Made by a program: the position numbers and the translations under genes. A model generated the notes under the pieces. The model saw only the letters and a program-made list of their open reading frames with translations. It was not told where the DNA came from and made no database searches. Below are positions 1 through 9,257 of a stretch of 64,000 bases of DNA, in pieces. Where the stretch lies: positions 310,001 through 374,000 of the forward strand of contig NZ_JAUSBV010000005.1 of the NCBI RefSeq assembly GCF_030651915.1, given 5' to 3'. The DNA comes from Parvibaculum sp. Its GTDB lineage: Bacteria > Pseudomonadota > Alphaproteobacteria > Parvibaculales > Parvibaculaceae. Position 1 is the stretch's first letter. Each line of letters starts with the position of its first letter.

Positions 1-2
1 AT

Positions 3-3000
3 GTTGAGTGCGTTCTTGAAGCTTCGGTCGCGCTGTTCGGCGGCGAGCGCCACTGCGTCGAGATGCTGGAGATTCGTCGTCCGATCGTGCTCACGCGTGG
101 ACAAATACTCAGCTTCCGGTTCATTTATGACGCCGACGACAAGGCATTCCGTATCGAGACGCGGAAGCGCACAAGCGAAGACCCATGGGCGCTGAATGCG
201 GTCGGCCGATTGACCGAACACCTGGCCGGCGATGACGACACACCGACCCTGCCTCGCGATTTGGCATCGTCCAGCCGGATTTCGCACAACGAACATTACC
301 GGATTGCCGCTGCGCTGGGCCTCAATTACGGGCCTGCCTTCCAGACGGTCGAGTCGGTGCTTGTGGCAGGAGACAGCGCGGTTGCCGAATTGCGGTCGCC
401 GGACGCCGTTGTCGGGATGCTCGATACGTTCGTCCTCCATCCGAGCCTCCTCGATGGCTGTCTGCAGACACTGTTTTCGATCCTCTTCGAGGCCGGCGTC
501 AAGGAGACCAATGCCTACCTGCCCTATCAGTTCAACGGCATCAAGGTGTTTCGGCCACATGCTCTCGCCGTTCGCTGCCATACGAAGCTCCGATCGCGCA
601 GCGAAAAGTCACTCGTTGCCGATTTCGCGTTATTCGACGCCGAGAATAACTGTGTCGCCGAGGTGACCGGGCTGCGTTTTCTGCGAGCCGAGCTCCAGAA
701 CGCCAGTGCCGGCACGCGGCGCTTCCGGTTCGAAACGCTTCCGCTCGATTATGTTTCCGCCGAATGCGAAACACCTGACGCAGCGACGCTCGCCGCCGCG
801 CTGGGCTTTGTCGAACGGAACGCCGCCCTCTCCGACCACGGGCCCGATCTTGACGCTATTGCGCGCGACCTGCTGCCGCACAACGACGCCGAACAGCACG
901 CTCTCAGCAACGGTGCAAACGGACATCCCAATCCGGTGACGCTACCGTCGCCGGTGAATGGCACCGCCTATCGCCAATTGCACCGCATCGAAGCGCTACC
1001 GGGTGAAAACGGTCTGCGAATGTGGCAGGAAGCCTTGGCGCGCCATCCGGCCTATCTGGCCGAACTCAACGCCCTGATGTGCTGCAATGGCGAACAGAAG
1101 CCGAGCGCGACCAGCCGCGATCATTTGTTTGAAGGCTCGCCAAGTTTCGCACCAGCGCGTGCCTTGCTGGCAGAAGCGCTGGTCAAGATTGCGTCGCTTT
1201 GGCCCGTCAACCGGCGTCTTCGTATTCTGGAAGTCGGAACGGCCATCGGACTGGTGCGTGACGCCGCATCGATCTCCGCTACAGGCGCTGTCGATTTCAC
1301 GGTCATTTCGGGCGACGAAACAAAGCTTTCCACTCTTGAAATGGACATCGACGCCCCGAACGTTCGGTTTCTCCACGCCGATCCAGCAGGGCTTTTGTCC
1401 GAAAGCGACATCAAGAAGCTCGGCGAATTTGACGTTGTCGTCTGTCCACTGCCGTCAGCCTCCGGCGGTATGACGCCGGCGCTTCGAGGGAATGTCAGCG
1501 AGTTGGTCGCGGCGGGTGGATTGCTGCTTCTGTCCGAACCCAAGCCCTCGGCGTGGATCAATGCCGTTGTCACGGCAGCAGGCCCAGATGTCGGCGTCGA
1601 CATGCAGGAAGGCCGTATGGACGTCGAGGGCCTTGTCCGCTTTTTCGCGGCCGATGGGTTCTGTAATATTCAAACCGCCAATGCAGGCAGCGCGACAGTC
1701 TTTATCGCCGATGCACCACGGCCCGGTGACTTCAGAACCGCCCCGGCCCGAGCCAACATTGACGTCGCGGGATCGGGGTGGCTGGTTGTCTATGATCCAT
1801 CCAAGGCCGAGGCGAACAGCGCGCGTGCACTGTGCGACGAGCTGGAGCGGGCCGGCGCCGTCGCGATCCAGGCGCATGCTGGCCATAACCCCGGGCAGGA
1901 CGACGACGCGCTGCCGCTCGATCCGGATGTGGAAATGCAGTGGCTCGAAACCTATCAAGCCATGGCCGGAACCGGCATCGATCTTGGGGGCGTCGTCCTT
2001 TTCGGTGATATGTCGGCCGACGCTCGGCCCGGATGGAGCGCCTTGCTTGCGGCTCGGGCGATGTCGCACGCCGAGTTCAAAACGATGCCGCGGCTGCATA
2101 TCGTTACGCGCAATGCATCGAGCTTCCGGGCAACCGACAAGATGAACCTCACACAGGCGCCGCTCTGGGGCATCGGGCGCGTTATCGCCAACGAAGTGCC
2201 AAAGACACGCTTGCGCATGATCGATCTGCAGGGCGACGATCCGGCGCAGACGGAGCTTATTTCCGCGCTCTGTGCATCTCTTCTCGATGCCGATCCTGAG
2301 TCCGAACTCGTTCTCAGCCCGGATGGGTCATTTGCGCCACGTCTGCGTGTTGTCGCGAACGAACAGTCCGCAGAAGCGGGTTTGAATGCAAGGAAGTTGA
2401 CATTCACAACGGGCCGTCTCGGGTCTCTTTCCTGGCGGCCGGCCGCCATGCCGAAGCCAAAGCCGCATGAGATTGTTGTCGCACCGCGCGCCGCCGGCCT
2501 CAACTTCCGCGACGTTATGTATGCTTTGGGCGTGCTGCCGGAAGAGGCGCTCGAAGCGGGATTTGCCGGGCCGAGCCTCGGCATGGAGGCTGCGGGTATC
2601 GTGACCGAAGTCGGCGAGGATGTTACGGGCTTCCGGCCGGGCGACGCGGTTCTGTGTTTCGCGCCGCATTGCTTCGACAGCCACATTGTGACGCCTGCAG
2701 CGGCGGTGGCGATGAAGCCATCGCGCTTGAGTTTCGAGGAAGCAGCTACAATCCCGGCAGCATTTTTTACGGTTCAGTACGCACTCAAATATCTGGCGCG
2801 CTTGAGAAAAGGCGAGCGGATCGTGATTCACGGTGCGGCCGGCGGTGTTGGTCTCGCTGCCATTCAGATCGCGCGCCACATTGGCGCGGAAATTTTTGTG
2901 ACGGTCGGAACACCGGAAAAAAGACGACTGATGAGGATGCTCGATATTCCGGAAAGCCGTATATTCGACTCGCGCTCGCTACTGTTTGCCGACGAGATCA

Positions 3001-4631
3001 TGAAAGTGACTGGCGGCGAAGGCGTGGATGTCGTCCTCAATTCGCTTGCCGGAGAAGCGATTCACAAAAATCTAGGTCTGCTCCGTCCGTTCGGCCGTTT
3101 CATCGAACTCGGCAAACGCGATTTTTATGAGAACAATCGGATCGGGCTCAAATTCTTTCGGAACAATCTCAGCTATTTCGGCGTCGACGCCGACCAACTC
3201 ATGGTTGAGCGACCGGAGCTCGCGCGCGAAATATTCGACGAGCTGATCCGCCTCTTCGACGCTGACATCTATACGCCCCTGCCTTACCGCGTCTTCGATT
3301 CAGACCGGGTGTCAGACGCCTTCCGGCTGATGCAGAAATCCGGGCATACCGGCAAGATCGTCCTGCGGCCGCCCGTCACCGGCGTTGAAGTGCCGAAGCG
3401 CGAGACTGCCGCCTTTCCGGTGCGGCGCGACGCGGCTTGCCTTGTGACCGGCGGGCTTTCAGGCTTTGGACTTGCCACAGCACGTTGGCTTGCCGGAAAA
3501 GGTGCCGGCGGGCTGGTTCTTATCGGGCGCTCCGGCGCAACCAGCGATGAAGCGCGTGCGGCCATCGCCGAGTTTGAAAAGCTTGGCTGCCACGTCATCG
3601 CTCGCGCCTGCGATGTGACCGACGTCAAGGCGATCGGTGCTCTTTTCGACGAAGCCGAAGCCGCCGGGTTCCCGATACGCGGTATCGTCCACGCGGCTGC
3701 GGTGTTCGACGATGCTACGATGGAAACACTCGATCAACGCCAGTACCAGCGCGTCATTGAGCCGAAAATCCGTGGCGCCCTTGTGCTGCACGAGGTCAGC
3801 CTCGGACGGGATATCGACTTCTTCGTGCTCTATTCGTCGATCACCACCGCATTCGGCAATCCCGGGCAGGCCAATTACGTTGCTGCGAATGCCTTCCTTG
3901 AGGCCTTGGCACAGCATCGTCGGGCCGCCGGGCTGCCGGCGCAAGCCATCGGCTGGGGCGCCATCGGGGATGCCGGTTATCTCGCCCGCAACGCCGACAT
4001 GCGCGACCAGCTCGCATCGAAACTCGGCGCCGCTCCACTCAGCACCAGCGATGCAATGGCGCTTCTCGAAGGAGTTGTGGCGCGCGACGAATCCAATTTC
4101 TATGCGGCCGGTATAAACTGGCAACGTCTGCGCGCCGGGCTGCCCGTTTTGCAGGCGCGCGTATTCAGCGAGTTGGCACCCAGGGCTGAGCGAAATGCCG
4201 ATGGCGCCAGCGCCGATGACATTCTGTCGAAATTGGCGGACGCCCCCCTGGAAGAGGCCGTCGGCCTGGTGTCAGAAATTCTCGCGGAGGAGATCGGCCA
4301 GGTTCTGCGCTTGACGCCGGACAAAATAGATCTCGGAAAGTCGGTGTTCGACCTGGGCATGGACTCTCTGATGGCGCTGGAGCTGAAACTCGGGATCGAG
4401 GATCGCTTCGGGATCGAAATTCCGGTCATGGCCCTATCCGAAGGTGGCAATGTCCTGTCGCTCTCGCTCCAGATCGTCGACCAGTTTCGCGGCAACAAAT
4501 CGGGAGATCAATTCGCCGGCGATGTGCAATCGATAATCTCTCGCCATATCAATGACGACGATGTTGATAATGTCCGCAGAACAGACGACACTCGCGAAGT
4601 CTCAACAAGCGAAGATCAATTCGGCACGTGA
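3..4631 (+). CDS. Reducing type I polyketide synthase, C-terminal part (partial)
   Basis: Partial gene: the frame is open from base 3, so the ketosynthase and acyltransferase lie off the left edge and the ATG at 63 is internal. From base 63 (residue 1) the order is dehydratase (about 1-215, with HPSLLDG carrying the presumed catalytic Asp131), a methyltransferase-like region (about 370-560) with a degenerate SAM loop (LEVGTAIG), a KR structural half, enoylreductase (about 780-1110, HGAAGGVG nucleotide loop), ketoreductase (about 1120-1365, GGLSGFG loop, Tyr1272) and an acyl carrier domain (GMDSL, phosphopantetheine Ser about 1435). There is no thioesterase, so the chain is probably handed to the overlapping oxoamine synthase. 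The architecture resembles the rhizobial RkpA synthase, needed for K-antigen capsule. Base composition is less GC-rich than in the right half of the window. Confidence 0.93.
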   Translation, partial: VECVLEASVALFGGERHCVEMLEIRRPIVLTRGQILSFRFIYDADDKAFRIETRKRTSEDPWALNAVGRLTEHLAGDDDTPTLPRDLASSSRISHNEHYRIAAALGLNYGPAFQTVESVLVAGDSAVAELRSPDAVVGMLDTFVLHPSLLDGCLQTLFSILFEAGVKETNAYLPYQFNGIKVFRPHALAVRCHTKLRSRSEKSLVADFALFDAENNCVAEVTGLRFLRAELQNASAGTRRFRFETLPLDYVSAECETPDAATLAAALGFVERNAALSDHGPDLDAIARDLLPHNDAEQHALSNGANGHPNPVTLPSPVNGTAYRQLHRIEALPGENGLRMWQEALARHPAYLAELNALMCCNGEQKPSATSRDHLFEGSPSFAPARALLAEALVKIASLWPVNRRLRILEVGTAIGLVRDAASISATGAVDFTVISGDETKLSTLEMDIDAPNVRFLHADPAGLLSESDIKKLGEFDVVVCPLPSASGGMTPALRGNVSELVAAGGLLLLSEPKPSAWINAVVTAAGPDVGVDMQEGRMDVEGLVRFFAADGFCNIQTANAGSATVFIADAPRPGDFRTAPARANIDVAGSGWLVVYDPSKAEANSARALCDELERAGAVAIQAHAGHNPGQDDDALPLDPDVEMQWLETYQAMAGTGIDLGGVVLFGDMSADARPGWSALLAARAMSHAEFKTMPRLHIVTRNASSFRATDKMNLTQAPLWGIGRVIANEVPKTRLRMIDLQGDDPAQTELISALCASLLDADPESELVLSPDGSFAPRLRVVANEQSAEAGLNARKLTFTTGRLGSLSWRPAAMPKPKPHEIVVAPRAAGLNFRDVMYALGVLPEEALEAGFAGPSLGMEAAGIVTEVGEDVTGFRPGDAVLCFAPHCFDSHIVTPAAAVAMKPSRLSFEEAATIPAAFFTVQYALKYLARLRKGERIVIHGAAGGVGLAAIQIARHIGAEIFVTVGTPEKRRLMRMLDIPESRIFDSRSLLFADEIMKVTGGEGVDVVLNSLAGEAIHKNLGLLRPFGRFIELGKRDFYENNRIGLKFFRNNLSYFGVDADQLMVERPELAREIFDELIRLFDADIYTPLPYRVFDSDRVSDAFRLMQKSGHTGKIVLRPPVTGVEVPKRETAAFPVRRDAACLVTGGLSGFGLATARWLAGKGAGGLVLIGRSGATSDEARAAIAEFEKLGCHVIARACDVTDVKAIGALFDEAEAAGFPIRGIVHAAAVFDDATMETLDQRQYQRVIEPKIRGALVLHEVSLGRDIDFFVLYSSITTAFGNPGQANYVAANAFLEALAQHRRAAGLPAQAIGWGAIGDAGYLARNADMRDQLASKLGAAPLSTSDAMALLEGVVARDESNFYAAGINWQRLRAGLPVLQARVFSELAPRAERNADGASADDILSKLADAPLEEAVGLVSEILAEEIGQVLRLTPDKIDLGKSVFDLGMDSLMALELKLGIEDRFGIEIPVMALSEGGNVLSLSLQIVDQFRGNKSGDQFAGDVQSIISRHINDDDVDNVRRTDDTREVSTSEDQFGT

Positions 4632-5986
4632 CAACATCAGATCCCAATGAGCCGCGCAAACTCTCCAAGGAATCCAAGGAGGAGGCGCTAAGGCGTATCC
4701 TCAAAAAGCGTAACGAGCTCTCGGGGGAGATGAATGGCGTCGCCGTTCGCGATTCCTCCAGTATCCCGGAGTCGCACTACAAAATCGAGAAGTTCGCCGA
4801 CTACCAAACGCTGGTGTTGCAGCAGAGCCTGGCAAAGAAAGTCAATCTGGAAAGTCCGTACTTTCAAGAGCACGATGTTCTGGCGCGCGATACGACAGTT
4901 ATCGGCGGTCGAGAATTCATAAATTTTGGAACATATAATTATCTCGATCTGAACGGGCATCCACGTGTCAACGAGGCAGCCCATCGGGCCATGATCGAGT
5001 ATGGCACTTCGGCCTCCGCGAGCCGCCTTGTTTCCGGAGAACGACGACCACACCGGGAGCTCGAGGCAAAGATCGCCGAACTTCACGGCACCGCCGCCGC
5101 TCTGACATTCGTGTCGGGTCATGCGACAAACGTAACGACGATCGGCACGCTGCTTGGGAAGCGCGATCTTATTCTTCATGACCGGTTGATTCACAATTCG
5201 GTCCTGCAGGGGGCGCTTCTGTCCGGTGCGCAACGGCAGCCGTTCGATCACAATGACTGGCGCGGTTTGGACGATTTGCTGACGCGCTCGCGTCGCAAGT
5301 TCGAAAAGGTATTGATTTGCGTTGAGGGCGTTTACTCGATGGACGGCGACATACCGCCGATGCCCGAGATCATCGACGTCGCACGCAAACACAAGGCATT
5401 GACGATGGTCGATGAGGCGCATTCATTCGGCGCTCTCGGCACGCGGGGGCGCGGCATCGGCGAGCATTTCGGCCTGAGGGCAAACGATGTCGACATCTGG
5501 ATGGGAACGCTCTCCAAAACGCTTGCGGGCTGCGGTGGCTATGTGACCGGCTCGGAAGCGCTGATCATGCTGCTCAAGCACACTGCGTCAGGGTTTCTCT
5601 ATTCAGTCGGCATGCCGCCTCCGATGGCGGCGGCCTCGCTTGAGGCGTTGCGGATCATGGACGAAGAACCGGAGCGTGTGCGGAAGCTTCAGGCAAACGG
5701 CAAATTAATGCTCGATCGCGCCCGTGAAGCGGGCCTCAACACAGGCTACGCAATCGGCTCCACGGTTCTGCCCGTTATCACCGGCAGTTCGCTGTTAGCT
5801 GTACGTTTGTCACGCGCGCTTTTTGAGCAAGGTATCAACGCACCGCCGATCATTTATCCGGCCGTCGAAGAACGAATCGCGCGCTTGCGGTTTTTCCTCT
5901 CCAGCGCTCATTCCGCAGATCAAATTCGCTACACAGTGGCGGAAGTGGCCAAGCAGAAGAAGCGCCTCGAATCCTCGCCGCTATAG
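4628..5986 (+). CDS. Alpha-oxoamine synthase (AONS / serine palmitoyltransferase-like), RkpG-type
   Basis: A 452-residue PLP enzyme of fold type I. The GTG start overlaps the synthase stop (GTGA), so translation is probably coupled. Visible family motifs are VDEAHSFGALG (cofactor Asp and His) and GTLSKTLAG with the Schiff-base Lys297. The family condenses an acyl thioester with an amino acid, losing CO2, to give a 2-amino-ketone. Here the acyl donor is probably the chain on the preceding ACP, because the synthase lacks a thioesterase. An N-terminal extension of about 60 residues precedes the usual core, as in carrier-protein-dependent homologues. In rhizobia the equivalent gene is rkpG, next to rkpA. 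The amino acid used cannot be told from sequence; biotin synthesis is unlikely because no bio genes are nearby. Confidence 0.9.
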   Translation: MTTSDPNEPRKLSKESKEEALRRILKKRNELSGEMNGVAVRDSSSIPESHYKIEKFADYQTLVLQQSLAKKVNLESPYFQEHDVLARDTTVIGGREFINFGTYNYLDLNGHPRVNEAAHRAMIEYGTSASASRLVSGERRPHRELEAKIAELHGTAAALTFVSGHATNVTTIGTLLGKRDLILHDRLIHNSVLQGALLSGAQRQPFDHNDWRGLDDLLTRSRRKFEKVLICVEGVYSMDGDIPPMPEIIDVARKHKALTMVDEAHSFGALGTRGRGIGEHFGLRANDVDIWMGTLSKTLAGCGGYVTGSEALIMLLKHTASGFLYSVGMPPPMAAASLEALRIMDEEPERVRKLQANGKLMLDRAREAGLNTGYAIGSTVLPVITGSSLLAVRLSRALFEQGINAPPIIYPAVEERIARLRFFLSSAHSADQIRYTVAEVAKQKKRLESSPL

Positions 5987-5989
5987 TCT

Positions 5990-6325
5990 TCAGAGACCGA
6001 CAACTGTTTTCCATGACCGTTCGGTAAGGCAGACGGCGCTTACCTGTGACCGGCCATTGTCATCAGCCAGAATAACCCGACGACAGCGATCTCCCGTCGC
6101 GGAGACATAGTCGGCACCCACATGTACCAGCATGTTGTTGCCAGAAGGGGTGACGACAGGTCCGGTCGAGCCCGGCGCTGCGTTGACCGCATAAAGCGCA
6201 ATCGAATCGCCGGTCGGGTTACTGCCGGCAGCCGCATCCGCGGAGGCAAGTTCGCTGGACGTCGGCATGGTTTCACAGGCTGCCAACCCGACCGAGAGAA
6301 TCAAAGCAGCCAAAAATCCCCGCAT
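5990..6325 (-). CDS. Small putative outer-membrane lipoprotein
   Basis: A 111-residue protein starting MRGFLAAL, with a short hydrophobic signal and a lipobox (SVGLAAC) placing the lipidated cysteine at 17. The start is set by a GGTAAGG ribosome site just upstream; a longer reading frame exists but its extra N-terminus is low-complexity Arg/Ser sequence. The mature part has a small conserved-looking C-terminal half with cysteines at 81 and 99 (RCRRVILADDNG, SAVCL) that could form a disulfide. It is the last gene of the leftward capsule operon, 80 bases after the glycosyltransferase, and ends 3 bases from the stop of the convergent oxoamine synthase. I do not recognise the family; a role at the capsule export site is inference from position. 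Confidence 0.75.
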   Translation of the reverse strand: MRGFLAALILSVGLAACETMPTSSELASADAAAGSNPTGDSIALYAVNAAPGSTGPVVTPSGNNMLVHVGADYVSATGDRCRRVILADDNGRSQVSAVCLTERSWKTVVGL

Positions 6326-6405
6326 AGCCTTACCTTTTCCAACACCCGCCACAGCACTGCTATCAGCGGTGCTGCTGTTTGATCTTACCATAGAAAATTT
6401 TCTTG

Positions 6406-7482
6406 TCATGCCGTGCCTTCCTTCGCATCGTCGGGCGCCAAACGCCGGAGCATCGGCGGCGTTTTTATCTCGGTCGGCCAGCCGATTGCCGCGGTAAGCC
6501 GACGCCGCAACGTCGAATCTCGCAGAAGGTCGATCAAGGCTTCCGACCATGCCAACTTGCTGTCTGGCGGCCGCAGAAGTCCATTGTAACCGTCCTGAAC
6601 AACGCTTTCGTAAGGCTCCCCTGCCGCAAAAATTCCGACAGCGCCGAAGCGGGCAATGTCGAGATATTTTATCCAGGATCGCGCAGTGTTGAAGGGTGTC
6701 GACACAAGCGGTGCAAGACCTATGTCGAGGCGCGTCGTCTGGCTTCGCCGCCGGTATTCCGGCCACTGCATGGGCGGCAGCACCGTCACCCTCCGCAATC
6801 CGGCGTAATATCGCCCTGCCTGGCTGTCACCGACAATCTCGAAGCTGCAGGATGAACATTCGTCGAGCACAGGAGCCATCACGTCCCTGAGCCACTGCCG
6901 GTCAGCGCGATGTGTCTTCTGGCCGTGATAGAACACGCTCACACCGGCCTTCTCATTTGGCAGACGCGCGTTTGGTAGCGCAAACCGTTCCGGCGCCGGG
7001 TCGATGCGGTGTACGTTGCCCGCCGCGGCATAGCGGCGCGCCAACACATCAGACGAAACCCACAATTCGCTCGCAAGGACTCCTATGCGTCGCGCATAGC
7101 GAGCCCAGAAATGCATCATATAGAGCCGATAATGCAAAGGGAGATATCGATCCCCGATTGCCGCAGCCAGATCATCGTCGAGTAGATAGGCGACGCCAGC
7201 AAGACTGCTCTTCGCCTTCTCGAGGGCTCCCAACGATGCTGCATCCACATACCGCACGATAATCACGAAAGCATCGTCCAGCGGGACCGGCGGCCGCTCC
7301 CCCAAACCCCAGAAATGCACCGGCAAAGTCGAGCGCCGAAGCCGCTCACGCAAATAGATGTCGCATGTTGGCGACGGTACCGGTGTAAGAACGACTATGT
7401 GACCCGGTGTCCGCGCATACTCGCCGCAACAGCGAAACGATGCTGCGGAAAGAAGCGAACGTTGGCCCAAAGCCGGTTTCAC
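6406..7482 (-). CDS. Glycosyltransferase-like protein of the capsule operon
   Basis: A 358-residue cytoplasmic protein with a GTG start 8 bases after the KpsD-like stop. The C-terminal half resembles the nucleotide-sugar domain of GT-B glycosyltransferases: SVFYHGQKTHRADRQWL opens the second Rossmann fold, followed by LDIGLAPLVSTPFN, SWIKYLDIARFGAVGI and a GYNGLLRPPDS segment, where GT1/GT4 enzymes bind the sugar donor. The usual glutamate pair of GT4 (EX7E) is not obvious. It probably builds or modifies the capsular polysaccharide. Donor and acceptor are unknown. No strong ribosome site precedes the GTG, so translational coupling to the upstream gene is likely. Confidence 0.75.
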   Translation of the reverse strand: MKPALGQRSLLSAASFRCCGEYARTPGHIVVLTPVPSPTCDIYLRERLRRSTLPVHFWGLGERPPVPLDDAFVIIVRYVDAASLGALEKAKSSLAGVAYLLDDDLAAAIGDRYLPLHYRLYMMHFWARYARRIGVLASELWVSSDVLARRYAAAGNVHRIDPAPERFALPNARLPNEKAGVSVFYHGQKTHRADRQWLRDVMAPVLDECSSCSFEIVGDSQAGRYYAGLRRVTVLPPMQWPEYRRRSQTTRLDIGLAPLVSTPFNTARSWIKYLDIARFGAVGIFAAGEPYESVVQDGYNGLLRPPDSKLAWSEALIDLLRDSTLRRRLTAAIGWPTEIKTPPMLRRLAPDDAKEGTA

Positions 7483-7490
7483 CGTCGCGA

Positions 7491-9257
7491 TCAGTTGGCG
7501 TTGATAACAACGGCAGCGGCCAGCGCCACACGAAAGATAACCTCGACGATGTCCCTGAACACGGCGAACGTCTTCTGGTTTGCAGCCGGAAGGACCATGA
7601 TGTGATCGCCACTGCGGATCGGCTTATCGCCGTCATGCACCGATCCATCGTTCCGCATGACCAAGATGCGCCCTGCGTCACCCCGGTTGCTCACGCCGCC
7701 GGCATCGCCGATATAGGCACGTATTGATTTTCGTTCCTGCCAGAGCACGGTTTGCGGCAACTTCACCTCGCCGGAAATCACGACGACATCGCTCTTCTTG
7801 GGGATCACTATTTCATCGCCATCCTCAAGAATCATTTCACGCCAGTTGCTTCCGGCAAGCACAACACGTCCTTCCGGCCGGACCGCCCGGACTTGGGACA
7901 CAAAACGCTCGACCAGCGCCGCTTCCTGCACGCGCATTGCCGATTCAGTTGCGCTAATGGAACTGTCCGTCAACACGGACCGCTGCAGCTCGTAAAGAGC
8001 GCGATCAATTGCCTGCTGTTGCCGCAATGCCACCGATTGACGGCGAAGATAGATGGAATTGATGTCGGCAAGAGATGGGTCGATTTCGATCAACTGCGCC
8101 ACGGCACCCAATCTTGTCGCTCGCGGAACCGCAAATGCAGACGGCCCCATATCGTTGCCGTCAACCTTGACCACGATCGTTTCGGCCTCCCGATCCGCCT
8201 CGATCGCGATCGAATCGCCATCTGTCGGTTTGTAGGACGCCATCTGGCTCAGCGGGACGTAGGTGTTGAACTGCTTGCCTTCGCGCACGCCACGGATGAG
8301 CGCATGACTGGCTGACGGCCGGGGCTGCGCCAGCGTGATCAATTCAGCGCCGGTTGAACGGGCGGGATCGTATTCATAGCGATACTCGCTTCTCACATCG
8401 CCCGAGATTGTGATGGTTGGCATCTGCGCGCCCACTACAATCGAATCGTTGTCGGAGAAACGCACCGACGGCATGTCGCCGTCCTTCAGAAACCGGTAAA
8501 GGTCGATTGTCGCAACCGTTGCACCACGCCGGACCACCCGGATGTCCCGGAAACTGCCGCCGTCGAGATCAATGCCGCCAGCACGCGCCAGATAATAAAG
8601 GACGCTGTCATCCTTTGAACCCGGATAACGGCCGGGATACGGGACAGAGCCTGTGACGAAAACGCCGAGCGGCTGCGTACCGAGCAGATTCGTGTAAACC
8701 TTCACGTTGTCGGTAAAGACACTCGCAACGCTGCTCCGAACCCGCTGCGCAAGTTGTGCATTTGTGACCCCCTCAACCGTTACCGGTCCGATTTCGGGGA
8801 GGAAGATGTTTCCCTGGATGTCGACCACAAGAACCCCATCGAATGTTCTAGCGCCCCACATTCTGACCGCAATGCGGTCGCCTTGGGCGATCCGGTAGTC
8901 CGGATTAACACCGACGCTGCGGTCAACCAGACTGGAATTGGCAAAAATCTGCGAACCGAAAGGCAACAGTGCGCCAGTTGCAACCGGCGGAACAGCATTG
9001 GGAATGTCGGTACGCTTGCCACTCTGTTCACGCAAAAGCAGATCGCCGACAACAGGGCTTGTCTGCATTGCTTGCGGCTGCTCGCTGCCGCCCGGATCAC
9101 CAAAGATTTCGCCCAGCGGTTCCGGCTCGAACGAGGTCGACGGCGCGCGCAAGGGCGCGTTCCCTCCCGGCCCGCCCATCGTCCCCTGGGCATGAAGCGC
9201 CCCGGCGCCAAGCGTGGTCAGCAGCATAGCTGTAAAGAAAGTCCCCCAGATTCTCAT
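7491..9257 (-). CDS. kpsD: Capsule export outer-membrane protein, KpsD/CtrA type (OPX)
   Basis: A 588-residue periplasmic/outer-membrane polysaccharide export protein. It begins with a cleavable signal peptide (cleavage near ALHAQG, about residue 24). The Poly_export domain follows at about 115-200 (PDYRIAQGDRIAVRMWG, then IQGNIFLPEIGPV), then SLBB beta-grasp repeats, for example GVFVTGSVPYPGRYPG and VVISGEVKLPQTVLW. It forms the trans-envelope channel that receives polymer from the KpsMT transporter through KpsE. ATG overlaps the kpsE stop by four bases. The length fits KpsD (about 560 residues) rather than the shorter Wza lipoproteins, and no lipobox cysteine is present, which supports the ABC-transporter-dependent class. 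Confidence 0.92.
   Translation of the reverse strand: MRIWGTFFTAMLLTTLGAGALHAQGTMGGPGGNAPLRAPSTSFEPEPLGEIFGDPGGSEQPQAMQTSPVVGDLLLREQSGKRTDIPNAVPPVATGALLPFGSQIFANSSLVDRSVGVNPDYRIAQGDRIAVRMWGARTFDGVLVVDIQGNIFLPEIGPVTVEGVTNAQLAQRVRSSVASVFTDNVKVYTNLLGTQPLGVFVTGSVPYPGRYPGSKDDSVLYYLARAGGIDLDGGSFRDIRVVRRGATVATIDLYRFLKDGDMPSVRFSDNDSIVVGAQMPTITISGDVRSEYRYEYDPARSTGAELITLAQPRPSASHALIRGVREGKQFNTYVPLSQMASYKPTDGDSIAIEADREAETIVVKVDGNDMGPSAFAVPRATRLGAVAQLIEIDPSLADINSIYLRRQSVALRQQQAIDRALYELQRSVLTDSSISATESAMRVQEAALVERFVSQVRAVRPEGRVVLAGSNWREMILEDGDEIVIPKKSDVVVISGEVKLPQTVLWQERKSIRAYIGDAGGVSNRGDAGRILVMRNDGSVHDGDKPIRSGDHIMVLPAANQKTFAVFRDIVEVIFRVALAAAVVINAN

Noticed and set aside
63-65. ATG at 63 as start of the polyketide synthase
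   Set aside because: The frame is open to base 3 and the dehydratase sequence already begins before it, so the gene is cut by the window edge.
6326-6766. N-terminal extension of the small lipoprotein frame
   Set aside because: The extra residues overlap the glycosyltransferase gene and are low-complexity; the lipobox and the ribosome site define the shorter gene.
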